The notes under the pieces were generated by a model. That model saw only the letters and a program-made list of their open reading frames with translations. It was not told the origin of the DNA and did no database searches. 64,000 nucleotides of DNA from Phlebotomus papatasi (Eukaryota > Arthropoda > Insecta > Diptera > Psychodidae). The DNA lies in contig NC_077224.1 in NCBI RefSeq assembly GCF_024763615.1, forward strand, positions 48,184,712-48,248,711. The letters are read 5' to 3'. Both the position numbers and the translations under genes were made by a program. Within the stretch, counting starts at the first letter, position 1, and the number at the start of each line of letters is the position of its first letter. Shown piece by piece: positions 23,381 to 33,369 of the stretch.

Positions 23381-25184
23381 TAGGTGAGATTCTTAACGTG
23401 AGCTAACTCGGAGTGCATGCAAATTCGATTTAGAGCTGAAGTTGGGAGACGCCATTCAGTTATCTTGAATAAAATTCGTGAAATTATACAAATTTTGTAT
23501 TTAAACCAAAATATCAAGGATTTGGATGAACTGACAGAAAAGTGTTATATGGGTGAAATGTAGACCAGAATGTTCTCTATAATTTTTCCATAGAACATGA
23601 TCTCATCGATTACTCAGAAGTCAAGATAATCGAGGTTTTTTGTTTCTTAACTCGTTTTTTCATCCAGAGTTCCCCAAGTAGTCATTTGTTGAACTTCAAC
23701 TATATCAAAGAATTGTTGTATTCTGTGGGCCTTTCCATTCAAAACCCTATTTTAAGTGTCTTGGTGGAGTAGAGGCAGTCAAATTGGCATCTGAGTGATT
23801 TCAAAGCGTTATTATGGGAAAAATCAATTTTTTCACACTTAAACGGCAAAATCTGAGTGATAGCTTAGTCTGAGTGGAAAATGATGTATGGACGAAATGT
23901 AGAGACAAATGTGCTCTACAATTATGTCGAAGTAATCATCAAAATCGGTTTAGCGACAGTCGAGATAATTGAGGTTATGTGATATTGAAATTGGTTTTTC
24001 GACTGTGGCGCCCCTGGTGTTGGTCCCACAAAGTTCAAATGTTCTAGAAAGTTGTAGCATTTGGTGAGATCTTTCGTTTAAGCCCTCATTCATCAAAATC
24101 GGTCACATAGAACCGGAGATATGATTTTTTGAATTTCGTGAACTTTGACCCCTCATATCTCCGGTTCTGTTTTAACCACAGCGCGCATACGCACCATTTT
24201 GGAAACGTCCTAGACTGGACTACAACATACTAAAATTTCATTAACTTGCACAATGCCGTTTTTGAGAAAAGTGACTTTGAATTTCGATGAATTTTGACGC
24301 TATCACAGCGCCACCTATGGTGACTTTTTGAACTTCCATCTGAAAGTGCTCATCGAGACGAAACCAAAAAGGTAAAATTTAGGTCGCTATGTTAATTAGA
24401 ACCGGAGATAGAGGCCGGTCAATGTTCGAACTTTGACCCCTTATAGCTCGGGTCAGGGGTTATGGATCGACTTAAGGTTTTTTTGTTTGATAGGTATAAT
24501 CAAGGGCTACAACATACTAAAATTTCAGCCCGATGCACAATAGAATTTTTGAGTTATTTAACTTATAAGATTTAAAAAATTTCTTTTTAATAATAGCGCC
24601 CCTAGCGGTGGTTTTATGAACTTGCGATGTTAGAAGGAAAAGTGGCATTTCACGAGAGCTTTCCAAAAAGCCCTCATTTTTTAAATTCTGACAATTAGAA
24701 CCGGAGTTATGGCCATTTTAAGAAAATTTTTTTGGACCCTTATAGCTCGGGTCAGGGGGGTCGGGGGACCTTAAGTTTGGTATTGATGGAAAGCTCTAAG
24801 GCCCAGCTATAACATACTAAAATTTGAGCCCGCTCGATGCCATAGGGCCGGAGCTATTGAGAAAACAAATAAAGGGGGGTCTTCAAAATGGCGGAAGGAG
24901 GGGTGGGGGGTGGGGGGTCAATGCACCATGTTGCAATTTTCATACGATATTTAACCTTTGCCGAAAACCGCAAGTCGATATCTTCTTTAGTTTAGGAGCT
25001 ATTAAGCTCCAAAGAGCGGCCGGACGGCCGGCCGGCCGGCCGGCCGGCCGGGAACGTAACTTAGCCCCCCATATATTTGTGATCAGGAAGTGGCGAAACA
25101 CATTTTGGCCAAGTTTGAGCGCGATCGGAGGACATGAAATTTTGTTAGGATTATAGTAGGTGAGATTGTTAAGAATCTCACCTA
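23381..25184. mobile_element. 1.8-kb element V with exact 17-bp TIRs
   Basis: TAGGTGAGATTCTTAAC at 23381-23397 is repeated exactly inverted at 25168-25184. If the outermost TA is a duplicated target, the TIR is 15 bp. The right end is itself a hairpin (GGTGAGATT / AATCTCACC). Inside are diverged units of about 290-300 bp starting near 24009, 24309 and 24595 (AGCGCCCCTAGCGGTGG-type), each holding AGAACCGGAG and CTATAGCTCGGGTCAGG-like text. A GGCC tract is at 25016-25048. I see no transposase frame. Parts recur, reversed, at 30290-30400 and 35395-36600. Confidence 0.7.
25016..25048 (+). repeat. (GGCC)n tract
   Basis: GCGGCCGGACGGCCGG followed by four more CCGG units in AT-rich surroundings. 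It lies inside element V. Confidence 0.95.
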
Positions 25185-25302
25185 ATAAATAAATAAAATA
25201 ATAAATTGGAATACAGTTCGTGTTTATTTAGCAATAGAAAATTAAAAAAAAGCGTTGGACTGTCCTACTCTCCCTTTAAGCTTCCTAATGCAAGTCCTAA
25301 TG

Positions 25303-25520
25303 CACTAGACACACTCACGACTTACCGAGAGACGGCTTAACGTAATTATAATTAAAATAATGATTAAATTATATTTCTAAGAGTTTCTGACTAATCCATC
25401 TCTCGGCTTAAGTCGAGAAACGACTTAGTTAATAGGAAACGGATGGAACTTTAGTCAAATCATTATTTTGATTATAATTATGTTAAGCCGTCTCTCGGCT
25501 TAAGTCGTAAGTGTGTCCAA
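25303..25520. mobile_element. Family E inverted-repeat element, best copy
   Basis: The left arm has CACTAGACACACTCACGACT, CCGAGAGACGGCTTAACGTA and ATTATAATTAAAATAATGAT. The right arm repeats all three inverted, ending CTTAAGTCGTAAGTGTGTCC. Arms are about 65 bp. Extra inner pairs (CTCTCGGCTTAAGTCGAGAAACG) make a further hairpin at the centre. No frame. Confidence 0.85.
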
Positions 25521-25619
25521 GGTACTATGCTCAGGCCTCAGGCTGATCCTCGAGCATATTTAGCTCGTTATTTGGTAGTAAAGTTGAAAGGTTATTTTGG
25601 GCAATATTTTCAGTTATTT

Positions 25620-25872
25620 ATAAATCCGTTCAAATCGGTTGTGAAGTGAACCGGTAATGAACCAGTTATGAACCGATAAGTATGTTTTGTCCAAAAATCA
25701 ATTTTATTACTTTTAATTTTTTTTGTGAAATCTTTAGACTGATTTATGAATCGGTTTAAATCGGTTCAGAACCGGAAAACGGTAAATCATGCGAAAATAC
25801 TTTTGAGGGATAGCATCTAAGTCACGAGTTCGAGCACTTCTCAAAGCCTGGGACGCTTTGGCACTGCTTTTT
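25620..25872 (+). repeat. Dispersed repeat R, intact copy
   Basis: It starts with AAATCGGTTGTGAAGTGAAC and other CCGGTT-rich text, then AATCGGTTTAAATCGGTTCA, then GGATAGCATCTAAGTCACGA, GTTCGAGCACTTCTC and GGGACGCTTTGGCA. The same order is at 31199-31423 plus 32101-32170, there interrupted. GAGTTCGAGCAC resembles a B box, so a Pol III-derived origin is possible but unproven. Confidence 0.7.
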
Positions 25873-26152
25873 TCTAAAAAAGGATCTTCGGTAATAACAA
25901 ATTAGAGCAGTTAAGTCATATGGCTAAACTTCGATCGGAAAATAAAAATAAGCATAAAAAATAAGCATTTTGGAAAAAGATACTTAAACTATTTCTTGTA
26001 AAATCTATAAACTTGCTCTTATTCAGGGTAAATGTTCTGAATTTAAAAAAAAAATAAAAATATATCTTACTTCGGAAAACTACTCAAAAAAATATTTTAC
26101 TTTTAACTTACTGCATCTTCAGCTTCGAATGAGATATCTCTTTTGAGCCCGA

Positions 26153-26556
26153 TCACAAGTAGATTTTGATTCTCCAATAGTGTCTTGGATGAAAGGTAAA
26201 TGGAACTCTATTTGCACAAAAAGTCGTTGAAGTTCGAAGAATTCAAATTCAATTTCGAATTTTCATACTAAATTTTCGAACAAGATGAGGAACATTTATC
26301 AAATATCACACTAAAAAGCTCGTAAAAGAATTACTCAGTGATTATCGAGTGATTGAGTAATGGGACAAGAACAGTAAGCGTCGTTGTTCTGTTTTATTCC
26401 TCACAACAATCTGAAGACCGTCACATTTTGACACTTGAGCACTTCGAAATTCGAACTGGATGTACTTTAGCCACCTTGCGGAATTATCTAAAAGTAAGAA
26501 AGTCTCTTTTTTGGATCTTCAAATAGATTTTCGAATTTTTTAAGATCTACTTCTGT
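26153..26556 (-). repeat. Dispersed 400-bp repeat U, copy 2 (inverted)
   Basis: This is the reverse-orientation partner of 20483-20882, carrying TTTGATTCTCCAATAGTGTC, GACACTTGAGCACTTCGAAA and TGTACTTTAGCCACCTTGCG. The pair spans about 6 kb and could fold or recombine. Confidence 0.75.
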
Positions 26557-26875
26557 ACGGAAAGTTTAAGTCTAATTTGTCCCGGTTGAACTTATAAGAC
26601 TAACGGTTTTTTTTAAACAAATGTTGTTCACTTGGCTTTATATTCGAAATTCAGTTAGAATTTTTCGAAAAATTGTGAAATTTTCTCCAAATAGAGTTTC
26701 ATTTACGTTTTAGGTGAGATACTTTTAGATAACCAAACAGGGATTGTAAAAGGAAAACCAGAAGATCTCATTTCGAAATCCGGCTGAAGTCTGGAATTAA
26801 ATTGCGAGCATGGATCAACTACTTTAGACGTCTACGCCTTTCGTTCCTTTCGTACTTCGGAAGGGTTTTGGAAGT

Positions 26876-26955
26876 CGATTATCCTTAATTTACTTCAGCC
26901 ACCGTCACCTAGATCTGCCTTGAGGTCGACGCCCTTTCATAATGAAAACTAAATA
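26876..26955 (-). pseudogene. Possible LINE C-terminal relic
   Basis: The minus strand reads KGRRPQGRSR, a stop, RWLK, a stop, then IKDN. This resembles the basic GRRxRGRPRxRW..I motif at the C-terminus of RTE-like LINE proteins, also seen clearly at 60100-60180. Two stops and no recognisable upstream WFGHV motif make this weak. Confidence 0.3.
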
Positions 26956-26959
26956 CACA

Positions 26960-28290
26960 ATGCGACTTTCATAGTTAAACGTGACAATCTCCTGCTTCAA
27001 GAAGGCAAATTAAAGAAAAAGTCATAAGCACAGTTCCTGAATGGTTACCAGGACATTCCTAATTTGCTACGGATATTAAGTACCTAAGTTAAATCTATTC
27101 TATCACTATATGTCTCTCAATGTGCCAACAGTTGATTCTAAAATAATTAATAATTATTTTCAAAAGGTCTCGCCTTCGTCTCGTCTGTAAAACGGAAACT
27201 CATCATTTAGTGATTCGCATCAGTTCCACCTACCGCGCTATTAATTATCATCATTTTGCATTGAAAGACCGTTGGGTTGGCGTTGAAGGGGGGAATGTCA
27301 GGTCTAACCTCCGGGTTTTCTTAGAATGAAAATACAACTTGTGAAGTGCGAGCTCATCAGTTCTTGGGCCGAACAATCAATCAAAAGGAAAGAGTCATGT
27401 ATCTTTCTCTCACCAATCCGACATGAATATCCCACAATAATGCGTCTAAGTGGTAGAAACTATCGCGATGTTAACAATAAAAATGACCTTCACACATCTG
27501 ATACAATGGCAACAGCAGCGGCAACAGAAGCGGCAATTGCTTAAGAAAATGCATCAATAGAGCGGTGGCGAATGATGCCATTAAGATGTGGAGGTGCTGA
27601 ATCATTTTATATTATAAAATTAATTATTGCGATAAAATATCCAGCATGAATGTCTTGTTGCATACTGAAGCCCAAGTAACACATCAGTGACAAAAGTGCC
27701 GCCAACCATCATCTCAATTGACTCCTTCCCATTCTCCTTGCCGCGCAGCCTCATCATTGCCATTTGCCATCCAAATGAGCACAGAGAATCCACAAGGAAT
27801 AGACTTTTGAAGGCATAAAAGCTAAAACTCAAGTGAACAGCCACTCACTGGTATTATCTGCACTATGAAGTCAACAATTGAAAAAACGAAATAGCACCAT
27901 AGAAGAATTCAAAGTACGAAATAGAGGAAAAATGGGTGGCAAAGCGTATCAGCTTTGCACTATGCTCGAACTTATGACCCTTGATCTATCCCCCAGCGAA
28001 GAGTTTTTTTTATATGGAGCTGTTTGAAGCCAACTCACAAACTGATCAGAAACTCAGCTGACACTTCTCAGAACATGACCGCATTTAGACAGATATATAG
28101 TATATTTATCCATTTTTACAAGGCTCGGAGTCTTGTACACAAGGATCACCTCAATTTTGACATCGTGTAACGGTCACGAGTGCAGAAAAAATCCCATATG
28201 CATTTGTATGTGAAAGTAAGAAATTGGTTTCAACTTTGAAGGCCGCTCGACGGAAACTAGCTCTTGATCCTAAAAGTTCTTCTCATCGTC
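26960..28290. other. No supportable gene
   Basis: The short frame at 27326-27544 ends in an Ala/Thr run produced by a GCA/CAG-like stretch at 27505-27540. A family R fragment (minus strand) is near 27935-27985. Nothing else recognised. Confidence 0.4.
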
Positions 28291-28296
28291 TGTTTA

Positions 28297-28512
28297 GAGT
28301 GAGATGGGGTAATTCGGAATCATACCTATTTTGGAATTTTGAGATTTTCTCACTGTTTCAGATGGTTAAATGAAAAAAGTAAAACAGGAATAGGTACAAG
28401 ACTTTACATTCGAAACTACTTCTTCCTTGTTTTTGTCATTTTGCCATTTCAAACCGTTAAGAAAACGAAAAGTTTCAAATTAGACATCATTCGAAATTAC
28501 CCAATCTTACCC
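28297..28512. mobile_element. TA-flanked element M, 216 bp
   Basis: After TA (28295-28296) comes GAGTGAGATGGGGTAATTCG. The right end, reversed after TA (28513-28514), reads GGGTAAGATTGGGTAATTTC. Both continue GAAT.AT. A second copy, at least its right half, is at 48920-49074. Confidence 0.75.
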
Positions 28513-28544
28513 TAGTTAGTGAATATCGCAAAGTTTTCTTTTAC

Positions 28545-28612
28545 TCTAACATGGTAGAGTAGTTGCTCTATGATGCAAGGGTTCCGGAATCAAATCCCCT
28601 TCAGGTTATCCG
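28545..28612 (+). repeat. tRNA-like SINE head relic
   Basis: ATGGTAGAGTAGTTGCTCTA, then AAGGGTTCCGGAATCAAATCC, look like a tRNA D-arm, anticodon and T-arm series with a B box. The acceptor is not recognisable. It is probably the remains of a tRNA-derived retroposon. Confidence 0.4.
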
Positions 28613-28662
28613 AAATTTTTCTGGCGATAAAAGTCTACGGAATAGGTCGGGCAACACCGACA

Positions 28663-28890
28663 ACCATATCGACGGTTCCATTCCATACTATGCTATCTCA
28701 GAATGACAACTTTTCAGGAGAGCCATTTGAAGTTGGCGATTTCCTATGCTACCCATGTAAATTTTTTTCGAACATCGGATGACCACCAAATTTTCACCAG
28801 TTGTAGATATCGGTCTCAGGAACAACATATCTCTCGGAGTAATATAAAGCTAAGTCGACTTAGCATAGTATGGAATGGAGCCGTCGATAT
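28663..28890. mobile_element. Inverted-repeat element N, about 225 bp
   Basis: The left arm ATATCGACGGTTCCATTCCA and TACTATGCT is repeated inverted at 28861-28890 (TAGCATAGTATGGAATGGAG, CCGTCGATAT) with one difference. Single copy here; no frame. Confidence 0.8.
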
Positions 28891-29357
28891 ACTTGAATAA
28901 GAAACAATTATATTGGATATTACGAGGATTTTGCTTAAGCAGAGGCCTAGTTCATGGAACGGTGTGCTATAATTATTCTAACCTCTTATGATTTTGTTAA
29001 ATGTATAGCAGTTCACAACCGATTTCGACCGATTTTTTAGTATTTTAAAAGATCGTTCAAAATTGTGTAAGAATAATACAATCCCACTCAGATGTATCGG
29101 GATTTCCAAGACCTTTAAAACAAACCTAAACTTACCCCAATCGGTTGAGTAATACGCTCTCTACAGTCCTTTCAACCTTTGATTTTGAAAAGTTCTTATT
29201 AGAATTTTCTGAACAATCTTCGAAACTCCTTGCAAAACAGAAAAAATCGTTCGATGAGTTTTTGAAATGAATCGGAAAGTAAAGGTGAAAGGTAAAGAGG
29301 AAAAAAAACCCTAGTCGCTATCTCTAACCGTTTGACGTTTGGTCCTGTTAAAAGGTA

Positions 29358-29537
29358 ATGCCCTAGACACACTTACGACTTAAGCCGAGAGACTGTTTAA
29401 CGTAATTATAATCAAAATATTGATCAATTTATAGTTTTATCAATTTCTGACTAATCTCTTTCTCGGCTTAAGCCAAGAAACGGTTTAGTTAGTGGGAAAC
29501 TTGTGGGAATTTAGACTAATCAGTGTGTCTAGGGCAT
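29358..29537. mobile_element. Family E inverted-repeat element, third copy
   Basis: It begins ATGCCCTAGACACACTTACG, then CTTAAGCCGAGAGACTG, and ends AGTGTGTCTAGGGCAT. The right arm lacks the inner CTTAAG block seen at 25500, so it has an internal deletion. Confidence 0.75.
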
Positions 29538-30289
29538 AAATGTCTCTTCTAGGGCTTAGTAATGCAAAGTGAAAATTTCGAAATGTTGGAAAAAAATCTA
29601 AGAAATTATATATATTGCCTCTCTTTGGGAATTCGAGCAATAAAACATTTCCCGGCTAAGTGCAGTGTGGGGGCAGTGATTGCAAGTCTGTATAGTCGCA
29701 TGATATCGAGAAACCGTGAACAACTCCCCAGGTCTATGTTTAAAGTTGAATTAAAATAAATGTCTGTGTATTATATACATCAATAACACGTGCCGTGAAT
29801 TTCTCATCGTTCCATTACTCCACTGTAGGATGCAATTTTCAGCCATAGCAACAGCCAAGATGGCAAAAAAAAGAGGTACGACAAAACATCGACTTTATGA
29901 GGGAAAAACTTGGCAATTATAATCACAAATATTCATAATTGAAATTTTTCTACATTCTGCAGTCACAATAAAGCTGGCATTCACTTTTTCATTCGCCACT
30001 ATACACACTGTGAGTCACTTGCATGGAAAATTTTTACAAGAAAATTTCCTTATTGTGATTAATCGTGAAAAATTGACCTAAGTAGTGAAATTGTTTGTAA
30101 AGCTCGTCATTTTCGAATTGCTATTGAGAAAAAATTATTGTAATAGCATTGCGAGCGTGAAGTTTAGGTTCTGCATGAAATTTAGTAGAACATTTTTAAA
30201 GTAACGTTTTTGAACCATGACTTGGTGTATCAGAATTAAAGTTTTGGAAATATAAAGTTTCAAGATTTTTTACCTTACGTTATTAATCC

Positions 30290-30400
30290 GAAGGTGCGTT
30301 TGTCCGTCCAACCGTTACTACGCCTACGGCCTAAGCGTTTAGAGATAGAGACTTGGGACCTTCGGGGGACCCCCCCCCCCGGGCATAAATCGCCCCTGAG
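30290..30400 (-). repeat. Fragment of element V (GGCC-tract side)
   Basis: TGTCCGTCCAACCGTTACTA, CGGCCTAAGCGTTTAGAGAT and AGAGACTTGGGACC parallel, in reverse, the 24960-25050 part of element V. A C run of about 13 lies near 30368-30380. Confidence 0.5.
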
Positions 30401-30529
30401 ACCATAAATCCACTCAAATACCATCGGATTGCTCGAAAACACGACGTGTGATTCTTTTCATTTTTGGATTTGTTTTAAAAATTATCTAGTCGAACACCTC
30501 GTCCTTATACAAAAATATTCTTGAATCTG

Positions 30530-31090
30530 AATGATTGAAGATTTTCTGGTGATCACCAGTGGGAATGGAGTCAGCTCAAAATTAAAACACTTTTTTAATC
30601 TTCTTTTAATAGAGCTATCGGTTCGGATATAGACCTTCTTTAGTGGTCAACAAAATTATGTTTCTTGAGTTCTTGAGGATTGTTAGTCTCATTTACAATA
30701 ACATAAATCATCACTCAAGAAATCAAGAAACATAGTTTAGTCGACCATTGAAGAAGTAGAGTAGAAGCGACTACTGTAGAAGTAAAGTTCTACAGAGTAG
30801 AAGCACCATATTGTATAGAAAAAGAGTCTCTGTATCAAAAATTAGAAATTAGATCACACAGTAGTGTAGAGAAAACATTAAAAACCGTCCCAATTGCTAG
30901 TCCCTCATAGTGATGATTTATGTTATTTAAATAAGACAAACGAACCTCAAGAAATCAAGAAACATAGTTTAGTCGATCACTGAAGACGGTTCATATCTGG
31001 ACCGAAAGCTCTGGGGAAGATTAAAAAACTGTTTTAATCTTGAGGTGACTTCAGTCCTATTGGCGATCACTGAAAAATCTTCAATCATAC
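30530..31090. mobile_element. Large foldback J, about 560 bp
   Basis: The left arm, GATTGAAGATTTTCTGGTGA, CAAAATTAAAACACTTTTTT, TCGGTTCGGATATAGACC, is paired by the right arm 30945-31090 in inverse order. A second set of facing blocks (ATAACATAAATCATCACT with GTGATGATTTATGTTA) brings the arms almost together. Half a copy lies at 1649-1840. No frame. Confidence 0.8.
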
Positions 31091-31198
31091 ACTAATCACT
31101 CCAATCCAAACGTCCAATAGAATATCGTTGCATCATTCCCAATATTGGATTTTTATTTGAAATTTTTAAAAGGCTCTAGAAAGCGTATTTCTCCAGCG

Positions 31199-31423
31199 AG
31201 TGGAGTCATGTTTAGGCTCGTTGGAAAGTTCTTGGAATTTCTGACAAGACTAAATCGATTCGAATCGATTATGAACCGGTAATAAACCGATTCATAATCG
31301 ATAAGTAATTTTTATCAGAAGATCATTTGTTTACTCCTAAGGTATTCTGGGCAATATTTTGAGTGATTTATGAATCAGTATAAATCGGTTGAGAACCAGT
31401 AACTGGAAAACGATATGGAAGTA
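31199..31423 (+). repeat. Dispersed repeat R, left part of interrupted copy
   Basis: It matches 25620 onward (CGATTATGAACCGGTAATAA, TTTATGAATCAGTATAAATC, then AACTGGAAAACG) and stops at the TA where the pogo-like element begins. The remainder resumes at 32101. Confidence 0.7.
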
Positions 31424-32098
31424 CAGTGAGACCTCGATAGAGTCAACCCCCGATAGAGTCAACTTGGACCCAAATTGACTCCGATAGAGTCAAGATTTTC
31501 CTCTATTATTGAACTAATAATATTATATGATTTTATTATGATTTTTTTGAAATTAAAATCAGTGTTTTACAAATTATTACATAACGAAAAAAAACAACTA
31601 TCAATCTCTTCTTTCGTACACTAAAAGTTTTAAAAAAAAATCTAGTTAATAACGTTAATTGCATCAGAATTTTCAATAATTAAATATCTACCGGAGCTCT
31701 TCTAAAAAAAGAAAATGAAAAAAAAAAGAAATCTTTAAGACACCATTTTCGTATCTTAACATCGTGGGTGGACCTCAATATTACCACATGGAGAGTAATT
31801 TATACTTAAGATACTTACTAATAATAAAAACATTCCGTAAAATCATTCACTAATCTAAAAATGTTGCCCAAACATACGACTTTTTTGGACCAGAGGGTGT
31901 AGATTTTTTGGGTTCATTAAATAATATTCCTCTATCATTTTTTATTTGTCAATGATCTAGTACAAACATAAAAGAATACCCCTTTCTATCAAAATTTCAC
32001 ATTTTAATTGATTTTTTTTCGGACGCCAATAGAGTCAACGAATCCAATAGAGTCAACAGGCCTGGAAATAATTAGTTGACTCTATCGAGGTCCCACTG
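31424..32098. mobile_element. pogo-like element, 675 bp, in repeat R
   Basis: TA (31422-31423) then CAGTGAGACCTCGATAGAGT. The right end reversed after TA (32099-32100) reads CAGTGGGACCTCGATAGAGT. CAGT..ACCTCGATA ends with TA duplication are typical of pogo/Tigger elements. The motif ATAGAGTCAA occurs three times at the left end and three at the right, one of those inverted. These may be transposase binding sites. The 590-bp interior has no transposase. Confidence 0.85.
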
Positions 32099-32100
32099 TA

Positions 32101-32170
32101 TTTTTGTGGTATAGCATCTAAGTCATGAGTTTGAGCACTTCGCAAAGCCAAGGACGCTTTGTCACCCTTT
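32101..32170 (+). repeat. Dispersed repeat R, right part of interrupted copy
   Basis: GGTATAGCATCTAAGTCATG, GAGTTTGAGCACTTCGCAAA, GGACGCTTTGTCA continue the copy that began at 31199. Confidence 0.7.
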
Positions 32171-32198
32171 TGAATGGGATCATATGTTCTGATGTATA

Positions 32199-32416
32199 GG
32201 CGTCTACACATTGGAAGCAATTTTCGCCAAAAATTACGTTTTTGACAGAAATTTGACGTTTCCACATACAACACGCAGGGAATTTCCATAAAAAAAACAA
32301 TTTTTGACAAAAATTGCATTGTTGAAGGAAATTGCATGCAATGCTGCAGGTGGAAACGTCAAAATTCTGTCAAAAATGCAATTTTTGACGAAAATTGCTC
32401 CCAATGTGTAGAGGCC
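32199..32416. mobile_element. Foldback K, copy 1
   Basis: The left arm GGCGTCTACACATTGGAAGC, AATTTTCGCCAAAAATTACG, TTTGACAGAAATTTGACG is mirrored by the right arm ending TTGCTCCCAATGTGTAGAGG. Arms are about 80 bp, inside 218 bp. Open frames across it are hairpin read-through. Confidence 0.85.
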
Positions 32417-32421
32417 TTAAA

Positions 32422-32628
32422 GGCGTCCACACATTGGAAGCAATTTTCGCCAAAAATTGCGTTTTTGACAGAAATTTGACGTTTCCACCAACAACACCGC
32501 AGGGAATTTCCTTCAAAAAAGCAATTTTTGACAAAAATTGCTCCCAATATGTAGAGGCCATAAGTGGAAACGTCAAAATTCTGTCAAAAAGTGATTCTTC
32601 ACGAAAATTGCTCCCAATGTGTAGAGGT
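32422..32628. mobile_element. Foldback K, copy 2
   Basis: It starts 5 bp after copy 1 with GGCGTCCACACATTGGAAGC and ends TTGCTCCCAATGTGTAGAGG. An extra inner end-like block at 32540-32565 (TTGCTCCCAATATGTAGAGG) suggests a rearrangement or a further partial unit. Confidence 0.85.
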
Positions 32629-32688
32629 TTTAGTTCAATAGATTTACTTCAAAATGCTCTATTATGAAAATTTCACAAAATGCGTAAA

Positions 32689-32824
32689 GGTGTCTACACA
32701 TTGGAAGCAATTTTCGTCAAAAATTGCATTTTTGACAGAATTTTGACGTTTCCACTTACAAAAGCGTAAACAATTTCATTCAAAAATGCAATTTTTACGA
32801 ATATTGCTCCCAATGTGTAGAGGC
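32689..32824. mobile_element. Foldback K, copy 3
   Basis: GGTGTCTACACATTGGAAGC at the left and TATTGCTCCCAATGTGTAGA at the right. It is shorter than the first two, with a reduced centre. Confidence 0.85.
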
Positions 32825-32979
32825 CTTAAAGGCCTTTAGTCGGAAAGTTATTTCGATCCATATTTAGCTTTTTCCATTCGTTCATAAGGTTTTTATTCTA
32901 AATAATTTCATTATTCATTTTCACCTAGATCCATTAGGCTTCAATGTGACCGAAGTGAGGAAAAGAGTCTAATACTTTA

Positions 32980-33358
32980 GGGTAGAGTCAGCCCTTTTCG
33001 CCATGTAAGCACTTTTTCGCCACCTAATATAAAACAACTAATTTAAGGCATTTAAGAATATGTAGCATTTTAATACTCATAATATGTTCTGTTCTAATAT
33101 ATCAATACGTTATTACGTCTCTTAATTAATTGAAATTCGTTTTAAAACAGGTGGCGAAAAGTACTGAAACAAGCATATTTTGGGGAAAATGCATATTTTT
33201 CAATGAGATTCTCTAAAATTCTCGAGACGTATCCTAGATATATAGATAGATATTGCTTCAAAGTATCTTTATACAAAAATTCATTTTAGTCTGACAAAAA
33301 TATCATATCTTATGAGGCCCCTAAAGCTTAATGGTGGCGAAAAGTACTGACTCTACCC
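32980..33358. mobile_element. TA-flanked element L, 379 bp
   Basis: After TA (32978-32979) comes GGGTAGAGTCAGCCCTTTTC, then GCCA. The right end reversed after TA (33359-33360) reads GGGTAGAGTCAGTACTTTTC, then GCCACC. An extra inner AGGTGGCGAAAAGTACTGA at 33149 is a third copy of the end sequence. No frame. Confidence 0.85.
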
Positions 33359-33369
33359 TACCATTAGCA

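Noticed and set aside
25150..25190. Helitron 3' end (hairpin followed by CTAA)
   Set aside because: The hairpin is there, but the left end carries an exact inverted copy of the same sequence, so a TIR element explains it better. No TC 5' end or Helitron helicase text was seen.
27505..27544. Poly-Ala/Thr coding run
   Set aside because: A short GCA/CAG-type simple repeat in an otherwise unsupported 72-codon frame.
32053..32667. Cluster of frames with repeated MCRRLY/FCQKRNFWRK-like text
   Set aside because: The protein similarity between frames simply reflects the three foldback K copies read in different directions.
32199..32824. CRISPR-like array
   Set aside because: The units are inverted-repeat elements of unequal length in a eukaryotic context, without regular short direct repeats and spacers.
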